In this document: piece by piece, positions 20,155 to 32,146 of the stretch
Layout: every line of letters begins with the position of its first letter
Position numbering within the stretch: position 1 is the stretch's first letter
From: Cunninghamia lanceolata
Lineage: Eukaryota > Streptophyta > Pinopsida > Cupressales > Cupressaceae
Length of the DNA: 64,000 nucleotides
Reading direction: 5' to 3'
NCBI GenBank assembly: GCA_027924645.1
Contig: BSBN01000809.1
Coordinates: 46,158,001 to 46,222,000 of the forward strand
The notes under the pieces: generated by a model
Database searches by the model: none
Told to the model about the DNA's origin: nothing
What the model saw: the letters and a program-made list of their open reading frames with translations, nothing else
Made by a program: the position numbers and the translations under genes

Positions 20155-22979
20155 CAAATCATGAATTTGTCAATATATTGAAACTTGGCAATTCATACCT
20201 CAATGTCTGGGAATTCTATAATTGATATCCGAGTTTCTAAAATAGAAAATAGAAAACTTAAGTTCTAGAAAGAGATATCTGAACTCTAACAGAAATTTGA
20301 GAAAAATGTAAAATTTCTATAACTGAGAGTGCTCTACAATCTAAAACTCATATAATATCTGAAATCTTGAAATTTCTGTGAACAGTAGCACTGGTTTTCT
20401 ACACGGATTACGAAATAGAAGTCCATATAGAGGCTTACCACAGATGCAGCTTCACAGGCCTCCGGATGCCCACCTTCACTGCTCTCTGAGTGCAAACAAA
20501 TTGAGAAACAACAATCCAAAGCGCATACAAATTGAAAACCTCTGATCAAGACATGACCTGTCATCTTGTAAGGATGATTAAAAATCATTAATTAACATTG
20601 CAAATGAAATAAAAATCATTAATTAACATTGCAAACGAAATAAATTCAACAAGCTCAGCGGCGCCGTCACTTTGCACGACCTGTACTTAACTGTATTTGT
20701 TAGTACCTGTACTTAACTGTATTTTTTTAAATCATTATTTCATTTTTTACCCTTACTGTTCACACCATAGACCAATCAGACAATAGATAAATGGTATTTT
20801 TTAAATGATTAAATTAAAAAAAAAATAATGAACTATAGCATTGTGGTTGCAAATTTTTAGTTATTTCACATGATTGGATGAATAATTTGAGAAATTGCAT
20901 CTAGCCGATGCATTAGTTATACCTGCCGAAGGCAGGAACTAATAATAAAAATATTGAGCCTTAAATAAACAAATACTATCACACCTATAGGAACATGCTA
21001 GCGGCTCCTCTCCACTAAAAATGGAAAAAAAATATTTGTCAAACCTTTAATTATGGTTCACCCCAATATATTTTGAATTTAATAGCTAGCACTTGCACCT
21101 ATAGGGGAGGTTCAAGGAATACGCCGATAGGAAAAACCGACAAGTTAAAGAAAATTTCCCGGTGTTATTTTCACGGCGTGAGACAATTCCGAGCACTATA
21201 ATGCTTCCGTGAAGGATATCCAATTCGGCTAATTATGGCTCCCTACATCATATCACGTTACCCAACGCTTCCGTGAAGGATATCCAATTGTCCATGTCAA
21301 TGTGCAGGCCAGTTCTCTTATTTTCTTTGAATTTCCGAAGAGACGTGTGGGATAATGAATGATGAAAGACCAAAAAATAAATAAAACCACTGACATGTAT
21401 GTAACATGTAGTACGATTGCCAACCATCAATGATACAGAGATGCCAGAGAATAATCACTCACCGTCGATTATCCAGCAGACAACGTGCTCCTTCGATTCT
21501 CACGACGTCAATAAGGCGGGCGGAAACGAACATAAGCTTATGGACTTCGACATTGAATTTTTCTGTCAAAGCCTGTGATTTCAACAAGCTCGTCCAAACA
21601 TGGTCAGCAAAATCGTATCTTATTTGTATGATTTGTGAAAAAATATTTTCTATTCGATTTGGATCATATTTGTATAGTCCTACCTAACCATATTATATAT
21701 GTCATTTAATACTTAACATGGTCATATACCAAGATATATATAATATATGTCATAATTAATACTATTATATACCTAACTATTTATTATGCTATATAATATA
21801 CATTAGATAGTTAATATAAACTCTATAAATATATATTTATATAATATAATATTTATAATTATATAATATATTATAATATAATTATGTAAATGTATTGGGT
21901 ATACCTAACTTAGTATATATAATTTATGATTATATACTTGGAGATTATAATAATATAATATATAATCATAATTGATTTATTATTTTATTATAATTATATC
22001 TATAATATGTATAGTCGATATGGTTACATGGTTATATATCTAACAATTCCCCTCTACATAGTAATCATATGGTTTGTAACATTATACTAACCATCATAAC
22101 CATATTATAGACTTGATATAGACATAATTATAACAAGTATAATATCTAACATGATTATAATCAGTCTATATTATCTATTAGCCCGTACTATATTATAATT
22201 ATATGAAGTACAATTACAATATATTAACTAGTATAATATAATTGAATATTGTAAGCATATTTGTACTATACTAATATGTCTATTCACATATAGTTATTGG
22301 GTTATTAAATTATCTTAGTTAAATATAGACGTGTTCTCTTAGCGTGGAGCATTTGATGAAATATAGTGACCAAGTTTAGATTAAAAGGACTACAATGAAA
22401 TATATCTTGACCATTAATTTTTTAAACAATACCATAAATAAAATAAAAATAAAAATAAATTCACTTTACATTTATCACTACTTTAATTTATTTTTATCTT
22501 AGTGTAAAGATTTCAACTAGGATATATTTTCTTTAAAATGAGATTTCCAATGCCATAAGTAAATATTGGGGCTAAGAAGTATATCAAGAGTTTGGAAATG
22601 GAAGTAAATGAAAGAATAAATAAAAAATGTGTTTGATCAAAGTCTCGTCAGTGTTTCAGTGGCCAGATTATAGAATATAAATCACTAATCATAGTAAATG
22701 ATTTTATGGAATCAGAAAATAGTATAATTTATGGAATCACAAGGTGCAAGTTGCAATACAAGAATTCAATCAAAATTTATGGACTATATATATAGATTAT
22801 ATACTATATGGTTCTATTCTTTACAAAATGTTGACTAGAGTTTTTCTAGACATATATATTTGATCTTAGTTATCATAGACATCACATTTCCACAGTCCAT
22901 GATAATGTAAATGAGTGCTTCTGGATTAAACTATGTGAGTTTTTTTCCCTCAATGTTTCGGATCAGACTCCATGATCCA
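20155..22979. other. Intergenic, very AT-rich in part
   Basis: No gene recognised. A short direct repeat lies at about 20585-20645 (AAAATCATTAATTAACATTGC twice). Another small duplication, GTACCTGTACTTAACTGTAT, lies near 20680-20725. Positions 21680-22330 are dominated by TATAATATA-type sequence, consistent with decayed AT-rich repeat or low-complexity DNA. Confidence 0.4.
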
Positions 22980-23244
22980 TCATCAAGAGAAGAAAGCAAG
23001 AGAAGAGAATTGTAATGGCTAATTTGTAGACCAGGCAGAATAAATAGAAGAAAGAGGCACGGGGGCCAAGGTAACAAAGGGGAAGGACACAAAAAAAAGG
23101 AACAAAATTTAAGCACCTAAGACCAAAGAGACAACAATGTGCAAGAACCACCATAAACAAACAAGCAATGAAAAAAAGAAATTAAGTGATAAAGGACAAC
23201 AAGAAAGAGAATGAATACAGAGGTAAAAATGAAATTAAGAAAAA

Positions 23245-23336
<92 letters not shown>

Positions 23337-23798
23337 GAAGCCTAAAAGTTGAGGAAAAAAATATGAAGGAAAAATAAAACAGGGGAAGAATAATAATAAG
23401 GAAAAAAGGAGAGAGAGGGCCTAAATGGGAATGCAAAAATATGAAAGAGAGCTAAGGGAAAAAACAACCAAGGAAAATTAAAAGGGGGGCAAGAGAGAGT
23501 AAGAAAAAGATAGAAGAACCCAAAGGAGAAACCAAAAAAATCAAAAATAAAGATCAAAGTGAGACGGGATAGGGAAAATGAAAGACCTAAGGAAGAACAA
23601 GAGAAAACGAAAAAAGAGCTTGCAAGCGAACTGGCAAGCAAAAAGAAGGACAAGAAGCCAAAAGAGGACAACATAAGGATGACCACCAAGCAAAAACAAA
23701 AGCAAGGAAACAAGAAAAGAAAGAGAAAAAATCAACCAAAAACAAGGGGTGAGTAGGAAGAAAAGGGGGGGCAAGGTGACAAGGAGACAAAGGGTGGA
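22980..23798 (+). repeat. Purine-rich (A/G) tract, left part
   Basis: The plus strand is strongly biased to A and G, especially 23340-23798. It generates several long minus-strand frames of Leu/Phe/Ser repeats that are not proteins. The tract resumes at 26919-27170 after the LTR element, so the element inserted into one purine-rich block. Confidence 0.65.
23247..23335. repeat. (AT)n microsatellite, about 89 bp
   Basis: Uninterrupted alternating AT over about 44 units. It yields the (IY)n pseudo-ORFs on both strands. Confidence 0.98.
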
Positions 23799-23803
23799 AA
23801 GGA

Positions 23804-25077
23804 TGATGCAGGAGTACCTTGGCAAATTAATGTTTTCATGGACCAATTGTTTGGAATTTGATTCCATTTTAGAGATTCAATGTTGTAATAGGATCAATTT
23901 GATCATTTGAAGTTATGTTGGAGTCATTTGGACATAACATGTAAAAGTTGTTATTCAAAATGTAAAATTCCTAAAGATGCAAAATGTGGGAAGATGAAGG
24001 GTCACCTTGTTCTAGTTTGTTCCAAGTAGTTGGAAACTGAAAAGACACATTGTAATGCCTTTAAAAGGCCTTATTTACATTTGCAAATTCGTGGGTGGTT
24101 GAAGATTTGAGCATGGAATGAGAAAAAACATTGTTTTCCTATATTTTCCTTCAAAAATTTGCTTTCTTTTGCTATTGTACGGCCCTATACGGAAATGCAT
24201 GGATGTCTAATGGATTGTAAATTTTAGATCCTTCAACAACCTTCCATTTTCTTCTTGTCCATGCATTTTGTTTTAGTTTTGTGAAAGATATGAGTGTTTT
24301 ATGGACTGTAATTTTCTGATTTTCCCTACAACAGTCCCGTTGCAATGTTTGGTACGGTTCTGTACGGATATATACAGGGGCAAGCCATATATGGTTGAAA
24401 AGAGGAATGAGTTACCTTTCAAATGCATCTGGTGTGAGGTCTTAACTCGATTCCTAGAGGAAGATATCACATTTTTTCTAAAACTGCTCTGTTAACTAGG
24501 TTAACTAGGGTTTTGGTAGGAAAAATGTCATAAAACCTCGTTCCACCGTGGGAATCCTCTAAAACTCAGTGGAATGGAAGTAGAGAGAGTGATTGACATG
24601 TTTACCAAGGCTAAGGACTGAAAAAGTTGTTTTGGTGTGTTTAAATTGATGCCCTAGGTGACTGTAGCAGCATTTTCCTTGTTATTTTTGCATTTAGGTT
24701 ATTGGTTAGGGCATACTTTCCAAAACAACCCAAACCCATTCTAGAGTATGTTATGGGGAGATATAATGGGTATCTATTTTATGTCTGAGAGTTGCATTTG
24801 GATGTCTGTATAAAAAGTTATTAGGACTGTTCTCTGTTTGTAGGGTTACTTGCCTTTCTTGAAGTTTGTGAAGGAACTAATAGTTCAATGTTTGATCCAC
24901 CTTTGCCAATGGATGGGATGGGTTCTAGTACATGTCCAAACATCATTTCCAAGAATAATTCAAGAAACTTAACTACTGTTCCCACTTTTCCATTAAGATC
25001 CTTGTTTTTGGGCTCATTGGTGTAGTTGAACCTTGTCAAATTTGTCCTTTTTTTGTATCTAATTTTCCTCTGCATCA
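23804..25077 (+). repeat. 5' LTR of the non-autonomous element
   Basis: 1,274 bp, TG...CA. Contains GTACGGCCCTATACGG / GTACGGTTCTGTACGG short repeats near 24178 and 24351. Compared with the 3' copy, differences are scattered substitutions of a few percent by eye. Confidence 0.9.
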
Positions 25078-25080
25078 AAT

Positions 25081-25092
25081 TGGTATCAGAGC
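25081..25092 (+). promoter_or_regulatory. Primer-binding site (tRNA-iMet)
   Basis: TGGTATCAGAGC, complementary to the 3' end of plant initiator tRNA-Met, three bases after the 5' LTR. It is the expected start of minus-strand DNA synthesis. Confidence 0.9.
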
Positions 25093-25637
25093 TAGCAAAA
25101 GCTCTGGGAGGAGATGTTATTTCTGAGATGAAGAATATGTTATGTTGGTGATCGTTATTTGCTAAGTTGTTTGGTTGCAGGTGATTGGTCCATCTAACTG
25201 CAGAAGAATGTTTTTTGAGGCTGTGTGTGTGGGCAGACAAGCTGAGGTCTGTCATGACCATTCTCCAATGGAGATTAGGCTAGATAAGAGTGCAGAGAGA
25301 AACCACTGAGGAGAGAGTGGTAGGTGCATCACCAGGATCTCTTGTTGGGTGAGATGAATGGTTTGGTGAGTTAGTTTGTTGTGAATCAGTGAGAAAGATG
25401 GAGACCTCACTGAAGAAGCACTTGATGTTGCAGCCTGGAGAGTAATCCACTGATGGGAGTAGAAGGAGCCTAAAGAAGCTCTAAAGTTGATAGTTCAGAC
25501 TTTGTTGTTTGGTTGGTCACCTTTCTATTGATGTGAAGACTGAAGCCGAAGAAGATAAAGCCAGAGGAGATGCAGAAAAAGACTTTTTGTTGCAGATACA
25601 TTTCCAAGGGACTTAGAAATTTTGTTGGTTGGTTGTA

Positions 25638-26913
25638 TGGTGCAGGAGTACCTTGGCAAATTAATGTTTTCATGGACCAATTGTTTGGAATCTGATTCCA
25701 TTTTAGAGATTCAATGTTGTAATAGGATCAATTTGATCATTTGAAGTTATGTTGGAGTCATTTGGACATAATGTGTAAAAGTTGTTATTCAAAATGTAAA
25801 ATTCCTAAAGATGCAAAATGTGGGAAGGTGAAGGGTCACCTTGTTCTAGTTCGTTCCAAGTAGTTGAAAACTAAAAAGACACATTGTAATGCCTTTAAAA
25901 GGCCTTTTTTACCTTTGCAAATTCGTGGGTGGTTGAAGATTTCAGCATGGAATGAGAAAAAACACTATTTTCCTGTATTTTCCTTCAAAAATTTGTTGTC
26001 TTTTGCTATTGTACGGCACTATATGGAAATGCATGGATGTCTAATGGATTGAAAATGTTAGATCCTTCAACCACCTTCCATTTGCTTCTTGTCCCATGCA
26101 TTTTGATTTAGTTTTGTGAAAGATATGAGTGTTTTATGGACTGTAATTTTCTAATTTTCCCTACAACAGTCCCGTTGCAGCGTTTGATACAGTTCTGTAT
26201 GGACATATAAAGAGGCAAGCCATATATGGTTGGAAAGAGGAATGAGTTACCTTTCAAATACATTTGGTTTGAGGTCTTAAATCAATTCCTAGAGGAAGAT
26301 ATCACATTTTTTCTAAAACCACTCTGTTAACTAGGTTAACTAGGGTTTTGGTAGGAAAAATGTCATAAAACCTCATTCCACCATGGGAACCCTCTAAAAC
26401 TCAGTGGAATGGAAGTAGAAATAGTGATTGACATGTTGACCAAGGATAAGGACTGAAAAAGTTGTTTTGGTGTGTTTAAATTGATGCCCTAGGTGACTAT
26501 AGCAGCATTTTCCTTGTTATTTTTGCATTTTGATTATTGGTTAGAGTATACTTTCCAAAACAACCCAAACCCATTCTGGAGTATGTTGTGGGGAGGCATA
26601 ATGGGTATCTATTTCATGTCTAAGAGTTGCATTTGGATGTCTGTATAAAAAGTTATTGGGACTGTTCTCTGTTTGTAGGATTACTTGCCTTTCTTGAGGT
26701 TTGTGAAGGAACTAATAGTTCAATGTTTGATCCACCTTTGCCAATGGATGGGATGGGTTCTAGTATATGTCCAAACATCATTTCCAAGAATAATTCAAGA
26801 AACTTAACTGTTGTTCCCACTTTTCCATGAAGATCCTTGTTTTTGGGCTCATTGGTGTAGTTGAACCTTGTCAAATTTGTCCTTTTTCTTGTATCCAATT
26901 TTCTTCTGCATCA
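25638..26913 (+). repeat. 3' LTR of the non-autonomous element
   Basis: 1,276 bp, aligned with the 5' LTR over its full length and followed at once by the AAGGA target duplication. Confidence 0.9.
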
Positions 26914-26918
26914 AAGGA

Positions 26919-27237
26919 CAACTGAGCCAGGATAGGGGGGTGGTGGAGGGAAAGGAAAAGAAGGAAGTTTAGGAAACCTAGAGAACAAAACATAATAGAG
27001 GACAGATGGGAATGGGAGAAAAGGAGGGATGGGCTGGGTGGAGCAAGGAAGGGGGAAGGAGGATGGGAGAGGGGAGAAACCGGTGAAGAAAGAGAGGAGG
27101 GAAGAAGAAGAGGTCAGGAAGGGGGGAAGGGGGAATATTCAGAGACAGGGTAGCACCTAGGTCACGAGTAATGAAATGCAAGTGAGCCTAGGTGCAGTGC
27201 ATGAACAAGAATCTAGAAAGGGGATGCATGCAAGTAG
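26919..27237 (+). repeat. Purine-rich tract, right part
   Basis: Continuation of the 22980-23798 A/G-biased block after the LTR insertion (GGATAGGGGGGTGGTGGAGGG and similar to about 27170), then ordinary sequence. No gene. Confidence 0.6.
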
Positions 27238-27804
27238 AAACTACACACCGAACATGAAAGCCCACAAATTTGTAATCTATATAGATCATGTATATCCTAA
27301 ACAAATAATCCATGTATTTTAATACTTAAATGAATGATACATGTCCTTGCTTTGTCTTTTATCAACTTTTTCCTAATGTGAAATGTCTTGTATTAAAGCA
27401 ATACACAAATTAGTAAAAAATTTGCTTTTTAGTGAAGCTACAAAAGAAGCACAGAAGTACTAAGAAGCCACAATGAGAAAGAAATAATTAATTGATGACT
27501 TATCACAAATAGAAGAGCTTTTCCTTTCTTAGTTGGGGAGAAAAAATCCACTATTATACGTCACAAATATAGTCACATATATTATAATGTTAATCATTTT
27601 TCACTACTGGCCACTTTGTATCGTAATGGAATGCTTTCTCTCTTTTCCTCAGAGTCTAGGTGCAAGAGGGCATCTTCAATGGTTTTGAAGGTGCTGAGCC
27701 AAATACTTCTATTTAATGCTTCCTTTATCCTCTCATTTTCTTGAATAATGAAAAATATACGCTTTTGTGGTAATTTACCTATACCAAAGTAATTAAATTA
27801 TATG
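27238..27804 (+). repeat. Duplicated segment A, copy 1
   Basis: Matches 32929-33489 (ACACACCRAACATGAAAGCCC ... GTAATTAA..TATATG). The minus strand reads as a degraded peptide in both copies (for example EENVRIKEALNRS..LGTFKTIEDALLHLDSEEKRKHSI in the second copy). It is unrecognised, probably a relic of a repeated element gene. Its right end was interrupted by the LTR insertion at 27805. Confidence 0.8.
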
Positions 27805-28831
27805 TGTGAGGGTAAAATAGTGCATCAATCAAATGAATAACAGAAGACCCAAACATCAACAGAATAGAGAAACAAAGAAGATTCAAATGAACAAAGCAAT
27901 GAACAAACACAACAAACCTCTTCCGTTTCGAAACTTCTGTTGTTCGCCTATCACGAATCGTCCTTTCGCAGATGAGATGAGCCCTCAGAGAGTGCAATCT
28001 TTTAAAAGCTGTTGGAGGAAGTCGATGGTGAACGGCTATGGTGTGATATGCAATGAAGGTGAGCTCCAATGCAACAATGGTGATCTCAAGCTTGTGGATG
28101 ACAAATGGGTGCCAAAGGCGCGCTGGTGATATTTCTGCAGAGTAACGATGTCAAAAGCCTGGATGATTAGAATGAAGGGATGAAGCTTCATTTATAGACC
28201 CGGAGGAATAGGAATCAACGGTTGAGAGAAGATATGAAGATCAACGGTTGAGGATGGTTGAGGAATGTGCAACCAGTGGAAATGTGACAAGTGTCCCAGC
28301 TCCATCATGAAAGGTGGGATGTGACAAAACTGATTGGAGAGTTAACTCCATTGACTGGTCTGTTAACAGAATTGATTGATCAGTTAGAAGAGTGGATTGT
28401 GGAACTGACTGGATTGATTGAGGATTTGACTCAACTGACAGGTTAGTTAACAGACTTGATTGATTGGTTAACTGACCTCTGATTGGAGAAGAAATAGGCC
28501 ATGTGGGTGAGGGAAAATAAGATAATTAAATATTAAATATATTTAATTACATGTGCAACCTGATGAGGTGGACAAGGTGAGGTGGAAAGGTGACATGGCA
28601 TTTTGAATTTAGAACTTTAGGATAGAGGAAATAGGATTAATTAAATAATTTATGATTATTTAATTGTGAAGGACAAATGGAAGGATTTTAATTAAATAAA
28701 TTGAATTTATTTAATTATGGAACAGTGAATCGATTAAATAAATTTAGAATATTTATTTAATTAATAGAAGAAGGGAATAAATATTTAGAATATTTATTTA
28801 GGATGATTTGTGTCATTTTTAGGCGTATACA
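27805..28831 (+). repeat. 5' LTR (inferred)
   Basis: TGTGAGGG...GGCGTATACA. The length is inferred from the shared 3' end with 32000-32146. It contains TTGATTGA/TTAACAGA-rich short repeats (28330-28490) and AATTAAATAAATT-type repeats near its end. Confidence 0.6.
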
Positions 28832-29133
28832 TTTTGCCCCTCTTTGATGCAATGCAGTTTACAGCGTTGCCTCAAAGAAATTGATAGTCTGAATGATGAT
28901 ACATGCCCCAGTTTGCCCCTGGTATAGGTTAAATGACGATAGGATGCCCCCTCGGGAGATTGGACGGGAAAAACGGCGAAAGTTTTGGAGACGGACGATC
29001 TCACGACGAGGAAGGGGTTAGGATAGGTTGGAGGAAAAGGGACGCGGTCAGGGATGCAGGAAGAAAACGGGAGGAAAAACGGACACGAGAAGTAGTCACA
29101 GTCATCACCTAGCCAGAATTAGGGTTTGGAGGC

Positions 29134-29141
29134 TATAAATA
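29134..29141 (+). promoter_or_regulatory. TATA box
   Basis: TATAAATA in the context GGAGGCTATAAATAGGAGC, about 85-90 bp before an ATG-containing exon with a GT donor at 29316. It probably drives the PMD transcript of this element. Confidence 0.5.
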
Positions 29142-29389
29142 GGAGCTGGGTCCACAAGAATAGTCATTTGCACACTTGGTTGATCTGGATTGGAGAAGGA
29201 GAGCTCAGAGCAAACCTAGAGCAGCATGGCGGCCAGAGCAGCAGACATTCCACGCGAGGAGCACCGATTCGAGCGAGTCCGATGATTCGGGCAGCCAGCA
29301 GAGGCAGGACCCCCGGTATGTGCTTCGAAAAAATTCTCCTAGGGTCGAGTTTAGGTGTCATAAATGCTCGTAGAAAATAGGTGAAATGA

Positions 29390-29785
29390 ATGCGCCGAAA
29401 CGCAGAATGGCGCATATGCCTCGCGAAGCTGCGCTTTTGTGATTTCGCGGCGCATATGCCTGTTTCGGTGGCGCATGCGTGAAAGCTGCGCATGTGTTCA
29501 TTTTGGCGGCGCTTTCGTAATTAAGTGGCGCTTTTGTATTTTCGCCGCGCATGCGTGAAATGTAGCAGCGCATTTGCTGAAGTTGCGCATATGTGACTTC
29601 CTGCGGCGCATCCGTAATTTAGCGGCGCATACGTGGCTTTATGCGGCGCATGCGTTAGAACGGCGCATATGTGGCCTGTAGCGGCGCATATGCATTTTTG
29701 CGGCGCATATGTCGATTGTTGCGGCGCATATACCAGAAATGGCGCATTTACCACCTGTAGTGGCGCATTTGCTTGGGATGGCAAA
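29390..29785 (+). repeat. Minisatellite with GGCGCATATG core
   Basis: Roughly 15-18 degenerate units of about 24 bp, each with GCGGCGCATATG, GGCGCATGCG or GGCGCATTTG followed by variable spacer. The array lies inside the predicted intron between the 29315 donor and the 29990 exon. Long minus-strand frames of ICA-x-HAP type across it are repeat artefacts. Confidence 0.85.
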
Positions 29786-29989
29786 TTACTTAGCCAAATT
29801 GATTCGATTAGCGTCCTGTTTGACGCAGGAATCGATGAGCTATCTCTGAGATTGCAGGAATCTAGTCGAGAGATGTAGTGTGCTGTTTTGATCAATTTGA
29901 AATGCTAAGTTTAGTTGATATAGTCCAATAGATATGTTGAGTATGGTATATGCGGCTTGAGACTGACGCCTTGCTTTGCGTGCTTGCAG

Positions 29990-30490
29990 GAGGAGATACG
30001 AGAGACATTGCAGTCGAGGGAGACGTTCCCTATGCCTCTATTGCAGAGACATATGTTGACGGAGGCTGACAGGGTGGCGCTTGGTGCCATGGGCCTAGAT
30101 TATGTTTGCTTTATGCCCGAGGTGCGGGCGAACCGAGGACTGTTGACAGCTGCCGTGGAGAGATTCCACAGCGAGGACGGGACCTTCCACTTCCCCACTG
30201 GAGAGATGACAGTGACGTTGGAGGACGTCTATAGGATACTGCACTTGCCCGTGGTAGGCGAGTTAGTGGAGTATGATGCACAGCGGGACGCGGGACTCGC
30301 TGAGTGTCAGCGAGTATTTGACGATCCCGAGCTGGTGGGACAGGTCATCCCTTGGCAGGACATATATGACTGTTACGACTACTTCCCTGGGATTGTGGCT
30401 GGACTGATTGCGGGCGTTGTATGCCCGGACCGGAGATCGCACGGGTTCCCTATTGGATGGGGCAGGATCATGGAGCGGATGGTGACTTAA
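29990..30490 (+). CDS. Plant mobile domain (PMD) exon, truncated
   Basis: The frame is open from a TTGCAG acceptor at 29984-29989 to TAA at 30490. It contains LTEADRVALGAMGLDYVCF, a TAAVERF block, DGTFHFPTGEMTVTLEDV and YRILHLPVVGELVEYD, the conserved core of the PMD (PF10536) found in MAIN/MAIL proteins and in plant MULE and retroelement ORFs. It stops soon after VCPDRRSHGFPIGWGRIMERM, well short of a full PMD, so it is a partial domain. A likely upstream exon ends at the CCG|GTATG donor (29315). The frame that joins in phase (from the ATG at 29226) meets a TGA at 29283, so the spliced product may be broken. GC content is clearly higher than in the surroundings, consistent with a captured host sequence. 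Confidence 0.75.
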   Translation, partial: EEIRETLQSRETFPMPLLQRHMLTEADRVALGAMGLDYVCFMPEVRANRGLLTAAVERFHSEDGTFHFPTGEMTVTLEDVYRILHLPVVGELVEYDAQRDAGLAECQRVFDDPELVGQVIPWQDIYDCYDYFPGIVAGLIAGVVCPDRRSHGFPIGWGRIMERMVT

Positions 30491-31973
30491 TGCCTTGGAT
30501 GGTGCATTCTACTGACCTAATCATGTGCGTGCCTAGTTTCTACGAATGATATGATATGCTCCTATATGCCTTGTTTTTGTGATGTCCAAATGTACTCTAT
30601 CGACAGAAGAATGACATGATGGATAGAGGGATGGTTGCGAAAGAATGACTTAGGAGTTTTTCTTGATATCGTTACTCTGCATAGTTTGAATAATGAGGAT
30701 TGTATGGATGGGTGTATGGATATAGGACGGATGCTTTGCTTTTAGATTGCTTTATTTCATCATTGGGCATTTTGTGTTTTTTTGGTACTTTTCTGAAATG
30801 TTGTAAGTGAATACAAGCACCGAGGAATAATTGAACCAAGATGACCTGAGTATCGCTTACATGGAGGGTGATTGAGCAAGTTAATACAAGCACCTAGTCA
30901 AAATTTGAATCTAGATGACCTGAGTACCTCTTGCGTTTCAACAAGCAAGGATTGCCCCCGTTCGTGTTAGACCTTTGATGTCCTCGATGATCTTTTGCTG
31001 ATCACGTCCTAAGACAAGGCTTCACATTACTAAAGTTTAATCCCCAAATAGCAAACAAAGAAAGTAATCATGCCCCCATCATAGCATCTCTAGCTGTTGG
31101 CATCCTCGAGTAGCATAGGAAGGTATGATAGCAAAATCAAGACTCTGTAACTTAACCCTAGGTTCCAATCTACAAAAGCACATTTGTGTTGATAAGTGTT
31201 TATTTCTTGCCTTAATTTGCATAAAATCATTTAGAAGACCTTGGGTGTTTGCTTTGTATTGGATAGGTTAAGATGCTCATTGTCGGGATTTCTGCTTGAA
31301 GTGCGGGTGTTTGCTTGCATTTGCTTACCTGACGAGAAGGTTGCACTATCCTTATTAAGAAGACGGACCCTAAGGGACTGACCTAGTGCCTCGGGGGCTC
31401 ATTGCTAAATGGCCTTGCCTACGTGACGACGCAGAGGCAACGTAGTTCGGGGTAAACCCTAATGGACCATGGATGGACTAGAAGAAAGACGACAAGAATG
31501 AAGACAAGAGGGGAGACAAATGGGACTTTGGGAGAGATGGAAGCCTCGGGGGCGCATTAGAATAATGGCCTTGCCTACGTGACGGCGCAGAGGCAACGTA
31601 GTTCATGGATTCGGACCACAGACACTGACGAGAGACATTACGCTAGGCTCACTTCGAGGAGACGATATGGGACAAAACCTTGGTTGACAAGGCCACAAGC
31701 TGAGTATCAAGCCATGATAGGTAACTGTCAAGTGTTTACTGTGGGATGGATATGGGTCGAATGGGGAAAATAGAGAGAGAATGGGCTCAAGGTGATTGGA
31801 TTCCCAAAGATGGAGAATGCGGTTTGTCACAAGTAATGCCTGTTTACCAGGTTTTCATCACTTGCTGTTATTTGCACGAGAAGCTAGAAAGTAACATGAC
31901 GCCTGATTGCCAGGTTTTCATCAGGCTACCTATCCAAGGCGCCTGTTTGCCAGGTTTTCACCAAAGGACGATT

Positions 31974-31999
<26 letters not shown>
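30491..31999. other. Internal non-coding part of the PMD element
   Basis: No gene. Two copies of a GCCTTGCCTACGTGACG..GCAGAGGCAACGTAGTTC block (about 31412-31456 and 31566-31603) and three GCCTG.TTNCCAGGTTTTCA units (about 31827-31965) indicate small internal duplications. Confidence 0.5.
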
Positions 32000-32004
<5 letters not shown>

Positions 32005-32146
32005 AATTAAATAAATTGAATTTATTTAATTATGGAACAGTGAATCGATTAAATAAATTTAGAATATTTATTTAATTAATAGAAGAAGGGAATAAATATT
32101 TAGAATATTTATTTAGGATGATTTGTGTCATTTTTAGGCGTATACA
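32000..32146 (+). repeat. Truncated 3' LTR (147 bp)
   Basis: Same sequence as 28685-28831 and ends at the ATATG target duplication. Its 5' border is a T-rich run (31970-32000), which may mark the deletion point. Confidence 0.75.

Larger units (their letters stand above)
23804..26913 (+). mobile_element. Non-autonomous LTR retrotransposon
   Basis: Two direct LTRs of about 1.27 kb (23804-25077 and 25638-26913) start TGRTGCAGGAG and end TGCATCA. They enclose only 560 bp. A primer-binding site complementary to initiator tRNA-Met, TGGTATCAGAGC, follows the 5' LTR at 25081-25092. The element is flanked by a 5-bp target duplication AAGGA (23799-23803 and 26914-26918). The internal region has no gag or pol, so movement would depend on enzymes supplied by another element. 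I see no clear polypurine tract before 25638. The plus orientation follows from the PBS. Shadow frames inside the LTRs (24821-25261 and 26653-26898, minus) are shared by both LTRs and are not genes. Confidence 0.92.
27805..32146 (+). mobile_element. LTR retroelement carrying a plant mobile domain exon; 3' LTR truncated
   Basis: The element begins TGTGAGGG and ends GGCGTATACA. It is bounded by a 5-bp duplication ATATG (27800-27804 and 32147-32151). The last 147 bp (32000-32146) repeat 28685-28831 exactly as far as I can tell, implying a 5' LTR of 27805-28831 (1,027 bp) and a 3' LTR that kept only its end. No gag-pol is present. Instead the body carries a promoter-like TATA box, a spliced PMD exon and a GGCGCATATG minisatellite. 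No canonical PBS or polypurine tract could be identified, so the LTR assignment rests on TG..CA ends, the terminal direct repeat and the TSD. It split an older A-B tandem duplication. Confidence 0.75.

Noticed and set aside
23182..23867. Long Leu/Phe/Ser-rich and (IY)n ORFs
   Set aside because: By-products of the purine tract and the (AT)n microsatellite.
29164..29895. 109- and 124-codon minus-strand ORFs with ICA/HAP repeats
   Set aside because: They translate the GGCGCATATG minisatellite and the antisense of the PMD 5' region.
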